The notes below the pieces were generated by a model. It was not told the origin of the DNA and ran no database searches. It was given only the letters and a program-made list of their open reading frames with translations. The position numbers and the translations under genes are program-made. Shown here piece by piece: positions 9,101 through 16,361 of a DNA stretch of 30,807 bases. How positions within the stretch are numbered: the stretch's first letter is position 1; each line of letters starts with the position of its first letter. The DNA lies in NCBI GenBank assembly GCA_964345775.1, contig CAYFSO010000022.1, positions 1 to 30,807 on the forward strand, in the 5' to 3' direction. The stretch comes from M55B154 sp964345775. GTDB taxonomy: Bacteria > Spirochaetota > UBA4802 > UB4802.

Positions 9101-9456
9101 ATACAGGATTTGAGTTGATTGACCTGCTATTCGGGTTGTCGCAGGGAGATACCCATGAATTGAACGATGACGGGGAGTCGGCCCTGAAGGAGATCACCAA
9201 TATTGTCGGATCTGCCGTGGTTAATGCCTTTTCGGAAAAAATAGAAATAGCCATTAAGCCCACGGTGCCGACCATAGTACATGATTACATGCAGTCTATC
9301 CTTGACTCCATTCTGGCTTTTCATAACATGGAAAATGAATATGCCCTTGTGATGGATACGGAATTTTTTCACCAGGATGACAAGGTTATAGGCAAACTGC
9401 TTATTTTACCTGAAACAGACTCACTGAAAAAAATAGTTCAACAATTGCGTGATTAA
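6184..9456 (+). CDS. cheA: chemotaxis histidine kinase CheA fused to a C-terminal CheC-type phosphatase domain
   Basis: The 1090-residue protein shows, in order: P1/HPt with the phosphorylated His48 (AAHSLKS); a P2-like CheY/CheB-binding domain (about 170-252); an acidic linker; P3 dimerisation (about 319-385); the P4 ATPase with N box (RNAIDHG, about 442), G1 (DDGCG) and G2 (GRGVGMN, about 536); and P5/CheW-like (about 572-712). A Pro/Glu-rich linker (about 720-860) leads to a CheC-like domain (about 895-1085). The second CheC half keeps the full phosphatase motif S999-x3-E1003-x2-N1006-x22-P1029; the first half keeps N907-x22-P930 but has Ile where Glu is expected. Ordinary CheA is about 650-750 residues. 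Kinase and CheY-P phosphatase would thus sit together in the receptor array. The stop codon overlaps the cheB start (TAATG). Confidence 0.93.
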   Translation: MTFSLGEYQDIFLEEADEQLQELNQNLLALEKDSNDQEIINNIFRAAHSLKSSAAFVGLADLSDLAHKMENLLQGIRDKTMKVTPDIVDLLFQCFDVISEVIGEVAGGNPPSRDLTDIIDKITAVSNGESPRGSAPASAPREAQVEPDKIPLTPADGKQIKDGLQQGLSCSEVTVFIDPDAPMKSLKAQLILANLERVGNIVKMYPDVDAVIQPDFNNILQLVLLTSEPVEELRKACDVDQITRIDLRRIELVQKDNKVALRFSQNETILEDEEEAMDDEETASAPVTSETEPHEFEQLHEEDEKDESEQRADRRTPVLKTVKVSVDKLDQLLNNVGELVIANSGFYKLFEEMKRIEMDKSITGEFKNRMEQMSRIAKDLQSGIMKTRMVPIGQVFTRFNRLVRDLAKEFDKKVNLEIKGEETELDKKVIDVIGEPLMHLIRNAIDHGIETETERRQLKKKEMATVTLNAYQGGNQIFVEVSDDGCGLDVKEIKKKAIERGLATPEMVANMDREDVYNFIFNPGFSTSAVVTDISGRGVGMNVVRETVNELNGNVSIESEPGMGTRFILSFPLTLAIIPAIMVRVQKEMYAIPLSDVIETIKIVPEEITTIEGHEVINLRGEILSLLRLNRFVNIKTSIKKGEKTPVVVVGYGNRKIGLIVDYLEGKQEIVIKSLEQNYKTVPGLAGASILGDGSICLILDISSMINKVISYQESLSWEEKQQILEMQENEYEELAPEVDTVELTPGEEPSTGGEEEKPEADKEIIPPPPGDEKKISPSDIRASAPVTTGPEPVREDIVFQKEEPEPEPAEEPETEKKIEAGKAGEEPGRMEKAEVPEEETTGMPEEAGEAGDSDIEQRVKDALQNFRQELQDNVRSTLQGRDTEDHIRQLLDIDDSDLSRIQILANVGITEAAESLSRIIGKRVDLSIPEVSLLPIESIPEEVGDIDNVYIGVYMPMVGNIEGTILFSFREDTGFELIDLLFGLSQGDTHELNDDGESALKEITNIVGSAVVNAFSEKIEIAIKPTVPTIVHDYMQSILDSILAFHNMENEYALVMDTEFFHQDDKVIGKLLILPETDSLKKIVQQLRD

Positions 9457-10538
9457 TGGCTGAAAAAATTAAAGTACTTGTCGTAGATGATTCCGCGCTT
9501 GTCAGGAAGATCATAACGGATATACTTGAAAGTGATCCGATGATAGAGGTGGTTGGAACCGCTAATAACGGTAAATCCGCCATTTTTAAGAACCATACAC
9601 TTGAGCCTGACGTGATCACCCTGGATATTGAAATGCCCATTATGGACGGGCTTCAGGCACTGCAGGAGATAATACGTACACGTCCCAGGCCTGTCATCAT
9701 GATGAGCGTTTTGACCCAGCATGGTGCAGATGCGACTTTCAAGGCGCTTGAATATGGCGCGGTTGATTTTATTCCTAAGCCCTCTTCCGTGCTGTCCCTG
9801 TCGGTTGAGGATATCGCTGATCTTCTTATTACGAAGATAAAGGCAGTTCACAGGTCGGACATTAAGTTTCACGTCAAGGAAGAGGATTACCGGGAACCGC
9901 CAACCGAAATGACCGTATTTGATCCTGTTTCAGAAACGAGGGCGGCACCTGTAACGGTCGAAAAAAGGGAAAGTGCCAGGATCGTGGGGCTTGGTACGTC
10001 AACCGGCGGCCCGTCAGCCCTGTTGAAGGTCTTTCAAAGCCTTCCAGGTGGGCTTCCAGTACCAATTATGGTGGTACAGCATATGCCGGCAGGCTTTACC
10101 AGCGCGTTTGCCGAGCGGTTAAACAATACCTGTCCCATCAATATCAAGGAAGCCGCAGATGGTGATGAATTGTGGCCGGGATGGGGGTACATTGCACCCG
10201 GTGATAAACATATGGTTGTTGAGAACAAGGGGAAAAAGAAGGTAATACGCATTTCCGAGGACGACAAGGTGTCAGGACACAGGCCATCAATTGATGTACT
10301 GTTCAATTCCATGGCTGAAATATCGTCATCTGACGCGCTTGGTGTTATAATGACCGGTATGGGGAAGGACGGGTCTCAGGGTATTTTGCAGATATTCAAG
10401 AAAGGTGGCTATACACTTGCGCAAAACGAAGAAACATCTGTTGTGTATGGAATGAACCGTGTGGCCGTTGAACTGGGGGGCGTTCGGGAAATTGTATCGC
10501 TTTCTGATATGTCGCAGCGAATTGTTGATAACTTGTAG
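9456..10538 (+). CDS. cheB: CheB, chemotaxis response regulator and protein-glutamate methylesterase
   Basis: 360 residues. The N-terminal receiver has acidic residues D11-D12 and the phospho-acceptor D57 (TLDIEMPIMDG). After a linker, the CheB methylesterase domain (about 170-355) shows the catalytic triad: S182 in GLGTSTGGPSA, H209 in VVQHMPAGFT, D305 in TGMGKDG. The enzyme removes methyl groups from, and deamidates, receptor glutamines/glutamates during adaptation, and is activated by CheA phosphorylation. Its ATG overlaps the last base of the cheA stop, showing translational coupling. The partner methyltransferase cheR is not in this window, so it must lie elsewhere. Confidence 0.95.
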   Translation: MAEKIKVLVVDDSALVRKIITDILESDPMIEVVGTANNGKSAIFKNHTLEPDVITLDIEMPIMDGLQALQEIIRTRPRPVIMMSVLTQHGADATFKALEYGAVDFIPKPSSVLSLSVEDIADLLITKIKAVHRSDIKFHVKEEDYREPPTEMTVFDPVSETRAAPVTVEKRESARIVGLGTSTGGPSALLKVFQSLPGGLPVPIMVVQHMPAGFTSAFAERLNNTCPINIKEAADGDELWPGWGYIAPGDKHMVVENKGKKKVIRISEDDKVSGHRPSIDVLFNSMAEISSSDALGVIMTGMGKDGSQGILQIFKKGGYTLAQNEETSVVYGMNRVAVELGGVREIVSLSDMSQRIVDNL

Positions 10539-10580
10539 CATTTATCCGGTATAAAAAATCGGATGTAAATAAAATTTTTG

Positions 10581-10609
10581 TTGAAGTGATTGATGTATGG
10601 CATTATTAT
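10581..10609 (+). promoter_or_regulatory. sigma-70-type promoter of cheY
   Basis: TTGAAG at 10581-10586, a 17-bp spacer and TATTAT at 10604-10609 lie about 60 bases before the cheY start. This suggests that cheY is transcribed on its own, or additionally, to a higher level than the kinase operon. Confidence 0.55.
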
Positions 10610-10670
10610 GTTTCATGATGGCATTATCATACATGGTACATAGATATCTTTACCACTTTGGAGTATTGCA

Positions 10671-11030
10671 ATGGCAAAAATCTTAATCGTCGATGATGCA
10701 AAATTTATGCGGACTCTTGTAAAGGATGCCCTCGTTCCCAAGGGACATGAAGTTATAGGTGAAGCAGAGAACGGTCTTGAGGCCGTTGAACTTTATAAGA
10801 AACTCAAGCCTGATCTGGTAACCATGGATATAACCATGAGAGAAAAGGACGGTATTGAGGCAGCTGAAGAAATACTGAAAACCGATCCACAGGCACGGAT
10901 CATAATGGTAACCGCGCTGGGACAGGAAAATCTTTTAACAAAAGCCATAAAGATCGGCGTTAAAGATTTTGTAGTAAAACCGTTCCCTCCCGAGAGGTTG
11001 CAAAAAGCCGCGGAAAAAGCACTCGGTTAG
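10671..11030 (+). CDS. cheY: single-domain response regulator CheY
   Basis: A 119-residue stand-alone receiver domain with the acid pocket D8-D9, phospho-acceptor D53 (TMDITM), switch residue T81 and conserved K103 (VVKPFPPE). GGAG at 10660-10663 serves as Shine-Dalgarno. Following cheW-cheA-cheB, it is the likely motor-binding output of the pathway and a target of the CheC domain fused to CheA. Its own promoter and lack of an output domain fit CheY. A CheY-like regulator for a different kinase cannot be excluded by sequence alone. Confidence 0.9.
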   Translation: MAKILIVDDAKFMRTLVKDALVPKGHEVIGEAENGLEAVELYKKLKPDLVTMDITMREKDGIEAAEEILKTDPQARIIMVTALGQENLLTKAIKIGVKDFVVKPFPPERLQKAAEKALG

Positions 11031-11067
11031 ATACACACACAACTTATACAGGGACTTCATTGAACGT

Positions 11068-11135
11068 GGCGCCTGTAAAGGCAAGGCGCCTGGCATCGGT
11101 AGTCATCAATCGGCTCGTCCTGTAATGACAGGATG
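11068..11135. other. two successive hairpins between cheY and scpA
   Basis: First hairpin: GGCGCCT at 11068-11074 pairs with AGGCGCC at 11084-11090 around a 9-base loop. Second hairpin: CGTCCTGT at 11116-11123 pairs with ACAGGATG at 11128-11135 (one G-U pair) around AATG, followed by AT-rich DNA. Neither ends in a clean T run. Together they may end cheY transcription or form a 5' leader structure of the scpA operon. Confidence 0.4.
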
Positions 11136-11169
11136 ATAATTTAAATAATGGTAACCGGTCTTAAATGAA

Positions 11170-11943
11170 ATGGAAGTTAGTGAACATCCTGAACAGGGTT
11201 CCCCCGGTCAGAAATACATAGTACATATTGATAACTTTGAAGGTCCCCTGGATCTTCTGTGGTCTCTCATTAAGAAGGCCAGGATCGATATTACCGAAAT
11301 ATCCCTGGCCGAGATCACCGATCAATATCTTCAATACCTTCGTCTCATGGAGCAGATGAACGTGAATATTGCCATGGATTTCATAGTAATGGCAAGTGAA
11401 CTGATATTTTACAAGTCACGCGTTCTTTTGCCCGGTGAGGAGTTAGAGGATGAATACTTTGTACCACCACTGCCCCCTGAGCTGGTACAGAAACTCTTGG
11501 AATACAAAAAATATCAAAAGGCTTCAAAGAAACTCTGGGAGATGTTCGAGATACAATCGGATTCGTATTCCAGGCTTAATCCGCCACAATCGGAAAGCGA
11601 GGATGATCCGGTACTTATCGATGTCAGTCTCTTTGATCTTCTGAATGCCTTTGTAAAGGTTCTTGATTCACAGGAGACCGTTGAAGACAGGGAAATTGTA
11701 TTTGACGAAATACTGGTTAGCGACAAGATACGGTTCATCACAGGAAAGTTGCAAAACCGGGAGCAGATCCTCTTTGAAGAGATCTTTTCAGAAAGACCTG
11801 GCAGGGCTGAAATAGTAGCTTCTTTCCTCGCAATTCTTGAAATGTCCAGAACCGGCCTTGTGAAGCTGATGCAGCACAGGACATTCGGAGATATTCGGAT
11901 ATTCAGGCGTTTCAGCAGCCACCAGGGATCCTTAAATGTGTAA
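11170..11943 (+). CDS. scpA: segregation and condensation protein ScpA
   Basis: 257 residues, the usual ScpA length. The N-terminal signature is clear (YIVHIDNFEGPLDLLWSLIKKARIDI, then ITEISLAEITDQYLQYL and AMDFIVMASELIFYKSR), and a winged-helix end follows (ILEMSRTGLVKLMQHRTFGDI). ScpA is the kleisin that bridges the SMC ATPase heads and binds the ScpB dimer, helping to condense and segregate the chromosome. scpB follows 13 bases later. The ATG lacks a strong Shine-Dalgarno. The gene begins a long co-directional series running to 18777. Confidence 0.95.
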   Translation: MEVSEHPEQGSPGQKYIVHIDNFEGPLDLLWSLIKKARIDITEISLAEITDQYLQYLRLMEQMNVNIAMDFIVMASELIFYKSRVLLPGEELEDEYFVPPLPPELVQKLLEYKKYQKASKKLWEMFEIQSDSYSRLNPPQSESEDDPVLIDVSLFDLLNAFVKVLDSQETVEDREIVFDEILVSDKIRFITGKLQNREQILFEEIFSERPGRAEIVASFLAILEMSRTGLVKLMQHRTFGDIRIFRRFSSHQGSLNV

Positions 11944-11956
11944 AACAGTGTAGAAT

Positions 11957-12592
11957 ATGGAAGATCAGAACAGGGATATTCAGGAAGAATCAGGTGATAT
12001 GCAGTCAACAGCCGAAGAGGTATACGAAGAGACAGGGCAGGAGTCCGAGGAGGACAGGCTGAAAGGTATCTTCGAGGCTGTCCTCTTTCTTTCAAATGAG
12101 CCGCTGCCCATAAGCTTTTTCACAAAGGAATTCGGCCTTGATCCTACCCAGATAAGGATACTCATAGATTCACTGGTTGATGAGTACGAAGAGCGTGACG
12201 GTGGCATTAAACTGGCCGAGATATCAAATGGTTTCCAGTTTATCTCCAGCAAGAAATACGCGGAGCAGGTACGCAGGGTTCTGGGTTTCAAAAAAAAGGA
12301 TACGCTCTCCCGGGGTATGCTGGAAACATTGTCCATAATAGCGTACAGGCAGCCTGTTATGCTGGCAGAGATAGAGGAGCTGCGGGGTGTATCATCCCGC
12401 ATGATGGTTGCCAATCTTATGAAACGGAACCTGGTGAAACCGGTTGGAAGAAAGGAATTGCCCGGAAGACCGCTTACCTACGGGACAACGGATGAGTTCC
12501 TGAGATATTTTGGATTGAATAAGCTGTCAGACCTGCCCAGGTTGTCAGAAATAAAAGAATTTTCTTTCGGGGATGAGGAATCAAATGGATAG
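11957..12592 (+). CDS. scpB: segregation and condensation protein ScpB
   Basis: 211 residues: an acidic N-terminal tail (about 1-33), then two winged-helix domains typical of ScpB (LKGIFEAVLFLSNEPLPISF near 35; GMLETLSIIAYRQPVMLAEIEELRG near 117; LPGRPLTYGTTDEFLRYFGL near 175). ScpB dimers bind ScpA and modulate the SMC condensin. The acidic tail is longer than common. The stop codon overlaps the start of the following pheA gene by 8 bases, so the condensin and aromatic genes are translationally coupled. Confidence 0.95.
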   Translation: MEDQNRDIQEESGDMQSTAEEVYEETGQESEEDRLKGIFEAVLFLSNEPLPISFFTKEFGLDPTQIRILIDSLVDEYEERDGGIKLAEISNGFQFISSKKYAEQVRRVLGFKKKDTLSRGMLETLSIIAYRQPVMLAEIEELRGVSSRMMVANLMKRNLVKPVGRKELPGRPLTYGTTDEFLRYFGLNKLSDLPRLSEIKEFSFGDEESNG

Positions 12593-13646
12593 TACACGAA
12601 GGGAACTTGAAGACAGGATAATAGATCTGCTTTCTGAATGGGAAAAGCAGTACCTCGATGACCTGGAAAAGATGCCTGGTTCCGTGCAGCCCGAAGATCT
12701 TTTCTCAATGCGCATGGACGTTCTTTCGCACATAGAAAACGTCCAAACGGGCGCGATTGACCGTGAAACACTGATCCGGGTATTCAATGAGCTGGTAACC
12801 AGCACTTTTTTGAGGATATCACCATTCCAGGTTGCATACCTGGGGCCGGTTGGAACATTCACGCATATAGCCCTGCTGGATATATTCGGGGAACAGGTGG
12901 AAGTGTTCCCACAGAAGACAATATCTGATGTGTTTAATGCCGTTGAGTCAGGGAAAGCAAGTTTCGGGGTAGTGCCCATTGAGAACAGCACCGAGGGGGC
13001 TGTTACCTATACACTTGACGAGTTTCTTGAGACGGATCTTCGTATCGTCAGTGAAAAATTTCTCAGGATCTCATACAGCCTGGTTTCACTCTGTAATGAT
13101 ATCAGCCAGGTGAAAAAGATATACTCCCATCCCCAACCCCTTGGACAGTGCAAGGCGTGGATCCGTGCAAACCTTCCAAATGCCGAAATAAATTCAGTAA
13201 GTTCAACCGCCATGGCCGCGGAAACTGCCGCGTGGGACAAGTACTCAGCGGCTATCGCATCAGGTATGGCATCGAAACTGTATAACCTGAACGTCCTGGT
13301 GAACGGGATTGAAGATTCCCGGCAGAATTTTACCCGTTTTCTCGTACTGGGGAAAAAGGACAATCCTGCCACCGGCAAAGATAAGACATCAATTGTCTGC
13401 GCGTTGAAGGACCGCCCGGGTGCCCTGTATAACCTTTTACGTCCTTTTTCCGACTCGGGAATAAACATGACCAAGATCGAGTCAAGGCCGGATAAGAAGA
13501 AGATGTGGGAATATAATTTCTTTATCGATTTTATCGGGCACCGTGACGAGGACATCGTAAAGGAGACACTTGAAAAGATGAAAGAAGAGACCATCTTTCT
13601 TAAAGTGCTTGGCTCTTACCAGATGCTTCCTCAAACTCCCGCATAA
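12585..13646 (+). CDS. pheA: prephenate dehydratase (P-protein) with degenerate chorismate-mutase-like N-terminus and C-terminal ACT domain
   Basis: The ATG at 12585 is preferred over 12573 because GAGG lies just before it; the product has 353 residues. The prephenate dehydratase domain starts at VAYLGPVGTFTH (about residue 83) and contains VPIENSTEGAV and the catalytic NFTRF near 240. An ACT domain (about 270-345) has GALYNLLRPFSDSGINM and ESRP, the phenylalanine feedback site. The first 80 residues occupy the place of the AroQ chorismate mutase helices, but the Arg/Lys/Glu positions of that active site are not recognisable (Trp stands where E. coli Arg28 would be). It converts prephenate to phenylpyruvate in phenylalanine synthesis; mutase activity is doubtful. 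It sits between scpB and the DAHP synthase gene. Confidence 0.9.
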   Translation: MDSTRRELEDRIIDLLSEWEKQYLDDLEKMPGSVQPEDLFSMRMDVLSHIENVQTGAIDRETLIRVFNELVTSTFLRISPFQVAYLGPVGTFTHIALLDIFGEQVEVFPQKTISDVFNAVESGKASFGVVPIENSTEGAVTYTLDEFLETDLRIVSEKFLRISYSLVSLCNDISQVKKIYSHPQPLGQCKAWIRANLPNAEINSVSSTAMAAETAAWDKYSAAIASGMASKLYNLNVLVNGIEDSRQNFTRFLVLGKKDNPATGKDKTSIVCALKDRPGALYNLLRPFSDSGINMTKIESRPDKKKMWEYNFFIDFIGHRDEDIVKETLEKMKEETIFLKVLGSYQMLPQTPA

Positions 13647-13744
13647 TCCCGTTTTTTAGATTTTTTTACTTGATTTTGGGTGCCTGTCGTTCCCATAAAG
13701 ATTAATTATGGTCAGTATATAAATACGTGAGGAGTGAAGTATCC

Positions 13745-14761
13745 ATGATTATTATTCTTAAACCGCAGGTAACACAGGATGAGATCGATCATATAGTTGA
13801 AAAGATCAAATCCCTTGAACTGCAGCCGCATGTGTCAGCCGGACAGTACAGGACCATTATTACCGTTATCGGTGACGAAGATATAATTCGTGAACAGCCG
13901 CTGGAGGCCATATCCGGGGTGGAATCGGTAAAACCGGTTATGCGTCCCTTCAAGCTTGCCAGCAAGGAAACACACCCCGATTCCACGATAATTCGCGTGG
14001 GGGACGTGGATATTGGTGGCAGGAATATTGTGCTGGTGGCGGGCCCGTGTTCGGTGGAAGGAGAGCACGAGGTCATTGAACACGCCAAAATGGCAAAGGC
14101 GGCAGGAGCTGTCCTCTTCAGGGCCGGCGCCTACAAACCAAGATCGTCCCCCTATAATTTCCAGGGATTCGGGGCCGAGGGGCTTAAATTCCTTGCGGCT
14201 GCACGCGAGGAAACCGGGCTTCCCATTGTTACCGAGGTGATGGACCCGCGGGATGTTGAGCTGGTTGCTAAATACGCGGATATTATGCAGGTGGGAACCA
14301 GGAACATGCAGAACTTTAACCTGCTGAAAGAAGTGGGAAGTGCAAATAAACCTGTTATGCTGAAGCGGGGGATGAGTGCCAAGATAAACGAATTTCTCAT
14401 GTCTGCCGAGTATATACTCTCGCAGGGGAACAAGCAGGTGATCTTGTGCCCAAGGGGTATCCGGACATTCGAGGATATAACCCGGAATACACTTGACGCG
14501 GGTGCGGTGCCGGTACTGAAGTCACTAAGCCATCTTCCGGTTGTGTGTGATCCAAGTCACGCCATGGGGCTGAAAGATCATGTACCTGCTGCTGCCATGG
14601 CTTTTCTTGCCGCGGGTGCTGATGGCATCATGGTTGAGGCCCACCCGAACCCCGAAGATGCCTTTTCTGACGGCCAGCAGACCATCGACTTTGATCAACT
14701 TGTTGACCTGCGTGAAAAACTGGGATTGATCGCAAGGACGCTTGGCAGGGATATCTATTGA
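13745..14761 (+). CDS. aroF: 3-deoxy-7-phosphoheptulonate (DAHP) synthase, type I-beta, with N-terminal ferredoxin-like regulatory domain
   Basis: The ATG at 13745 follows GAGGAG (13729-13734), so it is chosen over an in-frame GTG at 13727 that overlaps this site. The 338-residue product resembles the Thermotoga-type enzyme: a ferredoxin-like regulatory domain (1-70, MIIILKPQVTQDEID) before the TIM barrel. Visible barrel motifs are AGPCSVE (metal-binding Cys), GAYKPRSSPYNFQG (substrate loop), VGTRNMQN, LKRG, DPSHAMG (metal His) and MVEAHPNPE (metal Glu). It condenses phosphoenolpyruvate and erythrose 4-phosphate, the first step of the shikimate pathway. The N-terminal domain usually gives tyrosine/phenylalanine feedback. 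The stop codon overlaps the tyrA start. Confidence 0.95.
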   Translation: MIIILKPQVTQDEIDHIVEKIKSLELQPHVSAGQYRTIITVIGDEDIIREQPLEAISGVESVKPVMRPFKLASKETHPDSTIIRVGDVDIGGRNIVLVAGPCSVEGEHEVIEHAKMAKAAGAVLFRAGAYKPRSSPYNFQGFGAEGLKFLAAAREETGLPIVTEVMDPRDVELVAKYADIMQVGTRNMQNFNLLKEVGSANKPVMLKRGMSAKINEFLMSAEYILSQGNKQVILCPRGIRTFEDITRNTLDAGAVPVLKSLSHLPVVCDPSHAMGLKDHVPAAAMAFLAAGADGIMVEAHPNPEDAFSDGQQTIDFDQLVDLREKLGLIARTLGRDIY

Positions 14762-15630
14762 TGATAAGAAGTGTTGCAGTTATAGGGCTTGGCCTGCTTG
14801 GCGGATCCATCTGCAAAAAAATTAAGCAGCTTTCCCCGGGAACCGTTATATCAGCCTATGGCCGTAACCAGGAAGTACTTAATGCGGCAAAAAATGACGG
14901 CGTGATCGATTCCCATGGGGCCGTTACTGATATGCGCCCTGCGGGTGTTGAACTAATTATAGTGGCAACGCCGGTCACCACTTCTATTGGAATTATTAAA
15001 GATGTTCTGGACAATGTGACGGCTGCAGATGATACGCTGGTTATTGACGTGGGGAGCGTGAAACAGGGTATATGCGATGCAGTAGCTGATCATCCCCAGG
15101 GGTACCGTTTTGTTGGCTGTCATCCCATGGCGGGTTCTGAAAGATCGGGATATCATTACAGTGATGGATCAATACTGGAAAATGCTTCTGTCATTGTTAC
15201 ACCCATGGGGGTGAACAGTACTGCAGATACCGGCAGGATCACGCAATTCTGGGAATGGCTGGGGGGAAATGTGCTTACCGTGGATGCTGAAACGCATGAC
15301 AGGATGGTTGCCATGACCAGTCATCTTCCCCACGTGCTGTCATCCAGCCTTATGGAGCTTATTGGGGATAATGATGAAGATAATACTGCTGCGTACCTGC
15401 CTTTTTCAGGGAAAGGCCTCCGTGATATGACACGGCTGGCAGGGGGCAGCCCGGACCTGTGGTCGGAAATAGTTTCTTTGAACAGGAAACATGTTCTTGG
15501 CGCGCTTGACCAGTACATGGCATTTCTCACCCAAGTGCGGGATCTGCTCACGGATGATGCCGAAGGAAAGGCAGCATGGAACCATTTTCAAAAGGCGCGT
15601 GAATACAGGAAGATCATGGAGGACGCATGA
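14761..15630 (+). CDS. tyrA: prephenate (or arogenate) dehydrogenase
   Basis: The ATG at 14761 overlaps the TGA of the DAHP synthase gene (TGATG); an in-frame TTG one codon earlier is less likely. 289 residues with an N-terminal Rossmann NAD(P) site (VIGLGLLGGS, Gly9-x-Gly11-x2-Gly14), VIDVGSVK, the substrate-binding HPMAGSERSG near 120 and a helical C-terminal domain (HDRMVAMTSHLPH, FSGKGLRDMTRLAGG). It oxidatively decarboxylates prephenate or arogenate on the route to tyrosine. No ACT or chorismate-mutase domain is attached. With pheA and the DAHP synthase it forms an aromatic amino-acid cassette. The stop overlaps the cmk start by 4 bases. Confidence 0.95.
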   Translation: MIRSVAVIGLGLLGGSICKKIKQLSPGTVISAYGRNQEVLNAAKNDGVIDSHGAVTDMRPAGVELIIVATPVTTSIGIIKDVLDNVTAADDTLVIDVGSVKQGICDAVADHPQGYRFVGCHPMAGSERSGYHYSDGSILENASVIVTPMGVNSTADTGRITQFWEWLGGNVLTVDAETHDRMVAMTSHLPHVLSSSLMELIGDNDEDNTAAYLPFSGKGLRDMTRLAGGSPDLWSEIVSLNRKHVLGALDQYMAFLTQVRDLLTDDAEGKAAWNHFQKAREYRKIMEDA

Positions 15631-16301
15631 GCAGGAATGGCATGGTGGTTGCCGTTGATGGTCCCGCGGGTTCAGGAAAAAGCAGCGTGGCCCGTGATGT
15701 TGCCCTGCGCATGGGGCTGAAATACGTGGATTCCGGTGCCCTTTACAGGGCGGTGACCCTCTACGTTCTCCGGAGTAAGGGTAAAGAGATAAATGATCTT
15801 GATTATTCGGGTATTGTTGATGATATTTCCCTTGAACAGCGTTACAACAGCGACGGGACGTGTACCACTTTTTTGAACGGTGAAGATGTATCAGAGGATA
15901 TCAGGACGGAGGATATCGCGGCTAATATTGGTATCGTATCTGACCAGAGATCAGTACGGGATTTTGTGAACAATTACATTCGTTCATGGGCGTCAGATCA
16001 TTCCATTATTATTGACGGCAGGGATATCGGCACCGTGGTATTTCCCGATGCCACGTTGAAAGTATACCTGGATGCGTCTGTTGACGAGCGAACGAGAAGA
16101 AGGGCGGCTGAATACCGTGAAAAGGGAAAAGAAGTTGACGTAAATTCCATCAAATCACAGATTATCCTTCGGGATGAACAGGATAAAGACCGTTCATACG
16201 GGGCCCTTAAAATGGCTGACGATGCCCGGTACCTGGATACTTCAGAACATTCACGCGAGGAAGTGGTAACAATATTGTGTGATATGATTAATGCGATATA
16301 A
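15627..16301 (+). CDS. cmk: cytidylate kinase
   Basis: 224 residues, normal for bacterial CMP kinase. The P-loop GPAGSGKSS lies at about 13-21, followed by YVDSGALYRA, DIRTEDIAANIG, DGRDIGTVVFPDATLKVYLDAS and the LID region RDEQDKDRSYGALKMADDA. It phosphorylates CMP and dCMP with ATP. The start overlaps the tyrA stop (ATGA) and follows GGAGG at 15618-15622. The cmk-rpsA pairing is widespread in bacteria, and rpsA follows 60 bases later. Confidence 0.96.
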   Translation: MSRNGMVVAVDGPAGSGKSSVARDVALRMGLKYVDSGALYRAVTLYVLRSKGKEINDLDYSGIVDDISLEQRYNSDGTCTTFLNGEDVSEDIRTEDIAANIGIVSDQRSVRDFVNNYIRSWASDHSIIIDGRDIGTVVFPDATLKVYLDASVDERTRRRAAEYREKGKEVDVNSIKSQIILRDEQDKDRSYGALKMADDARYLDTSEHSREEVVTILCDMINAI

Positions 16302-16361
16302 TTTTTTAGTACAGGATCATTCAAGCCTGTATCTATTCAGTATTAACACAGGGTGATTAGT

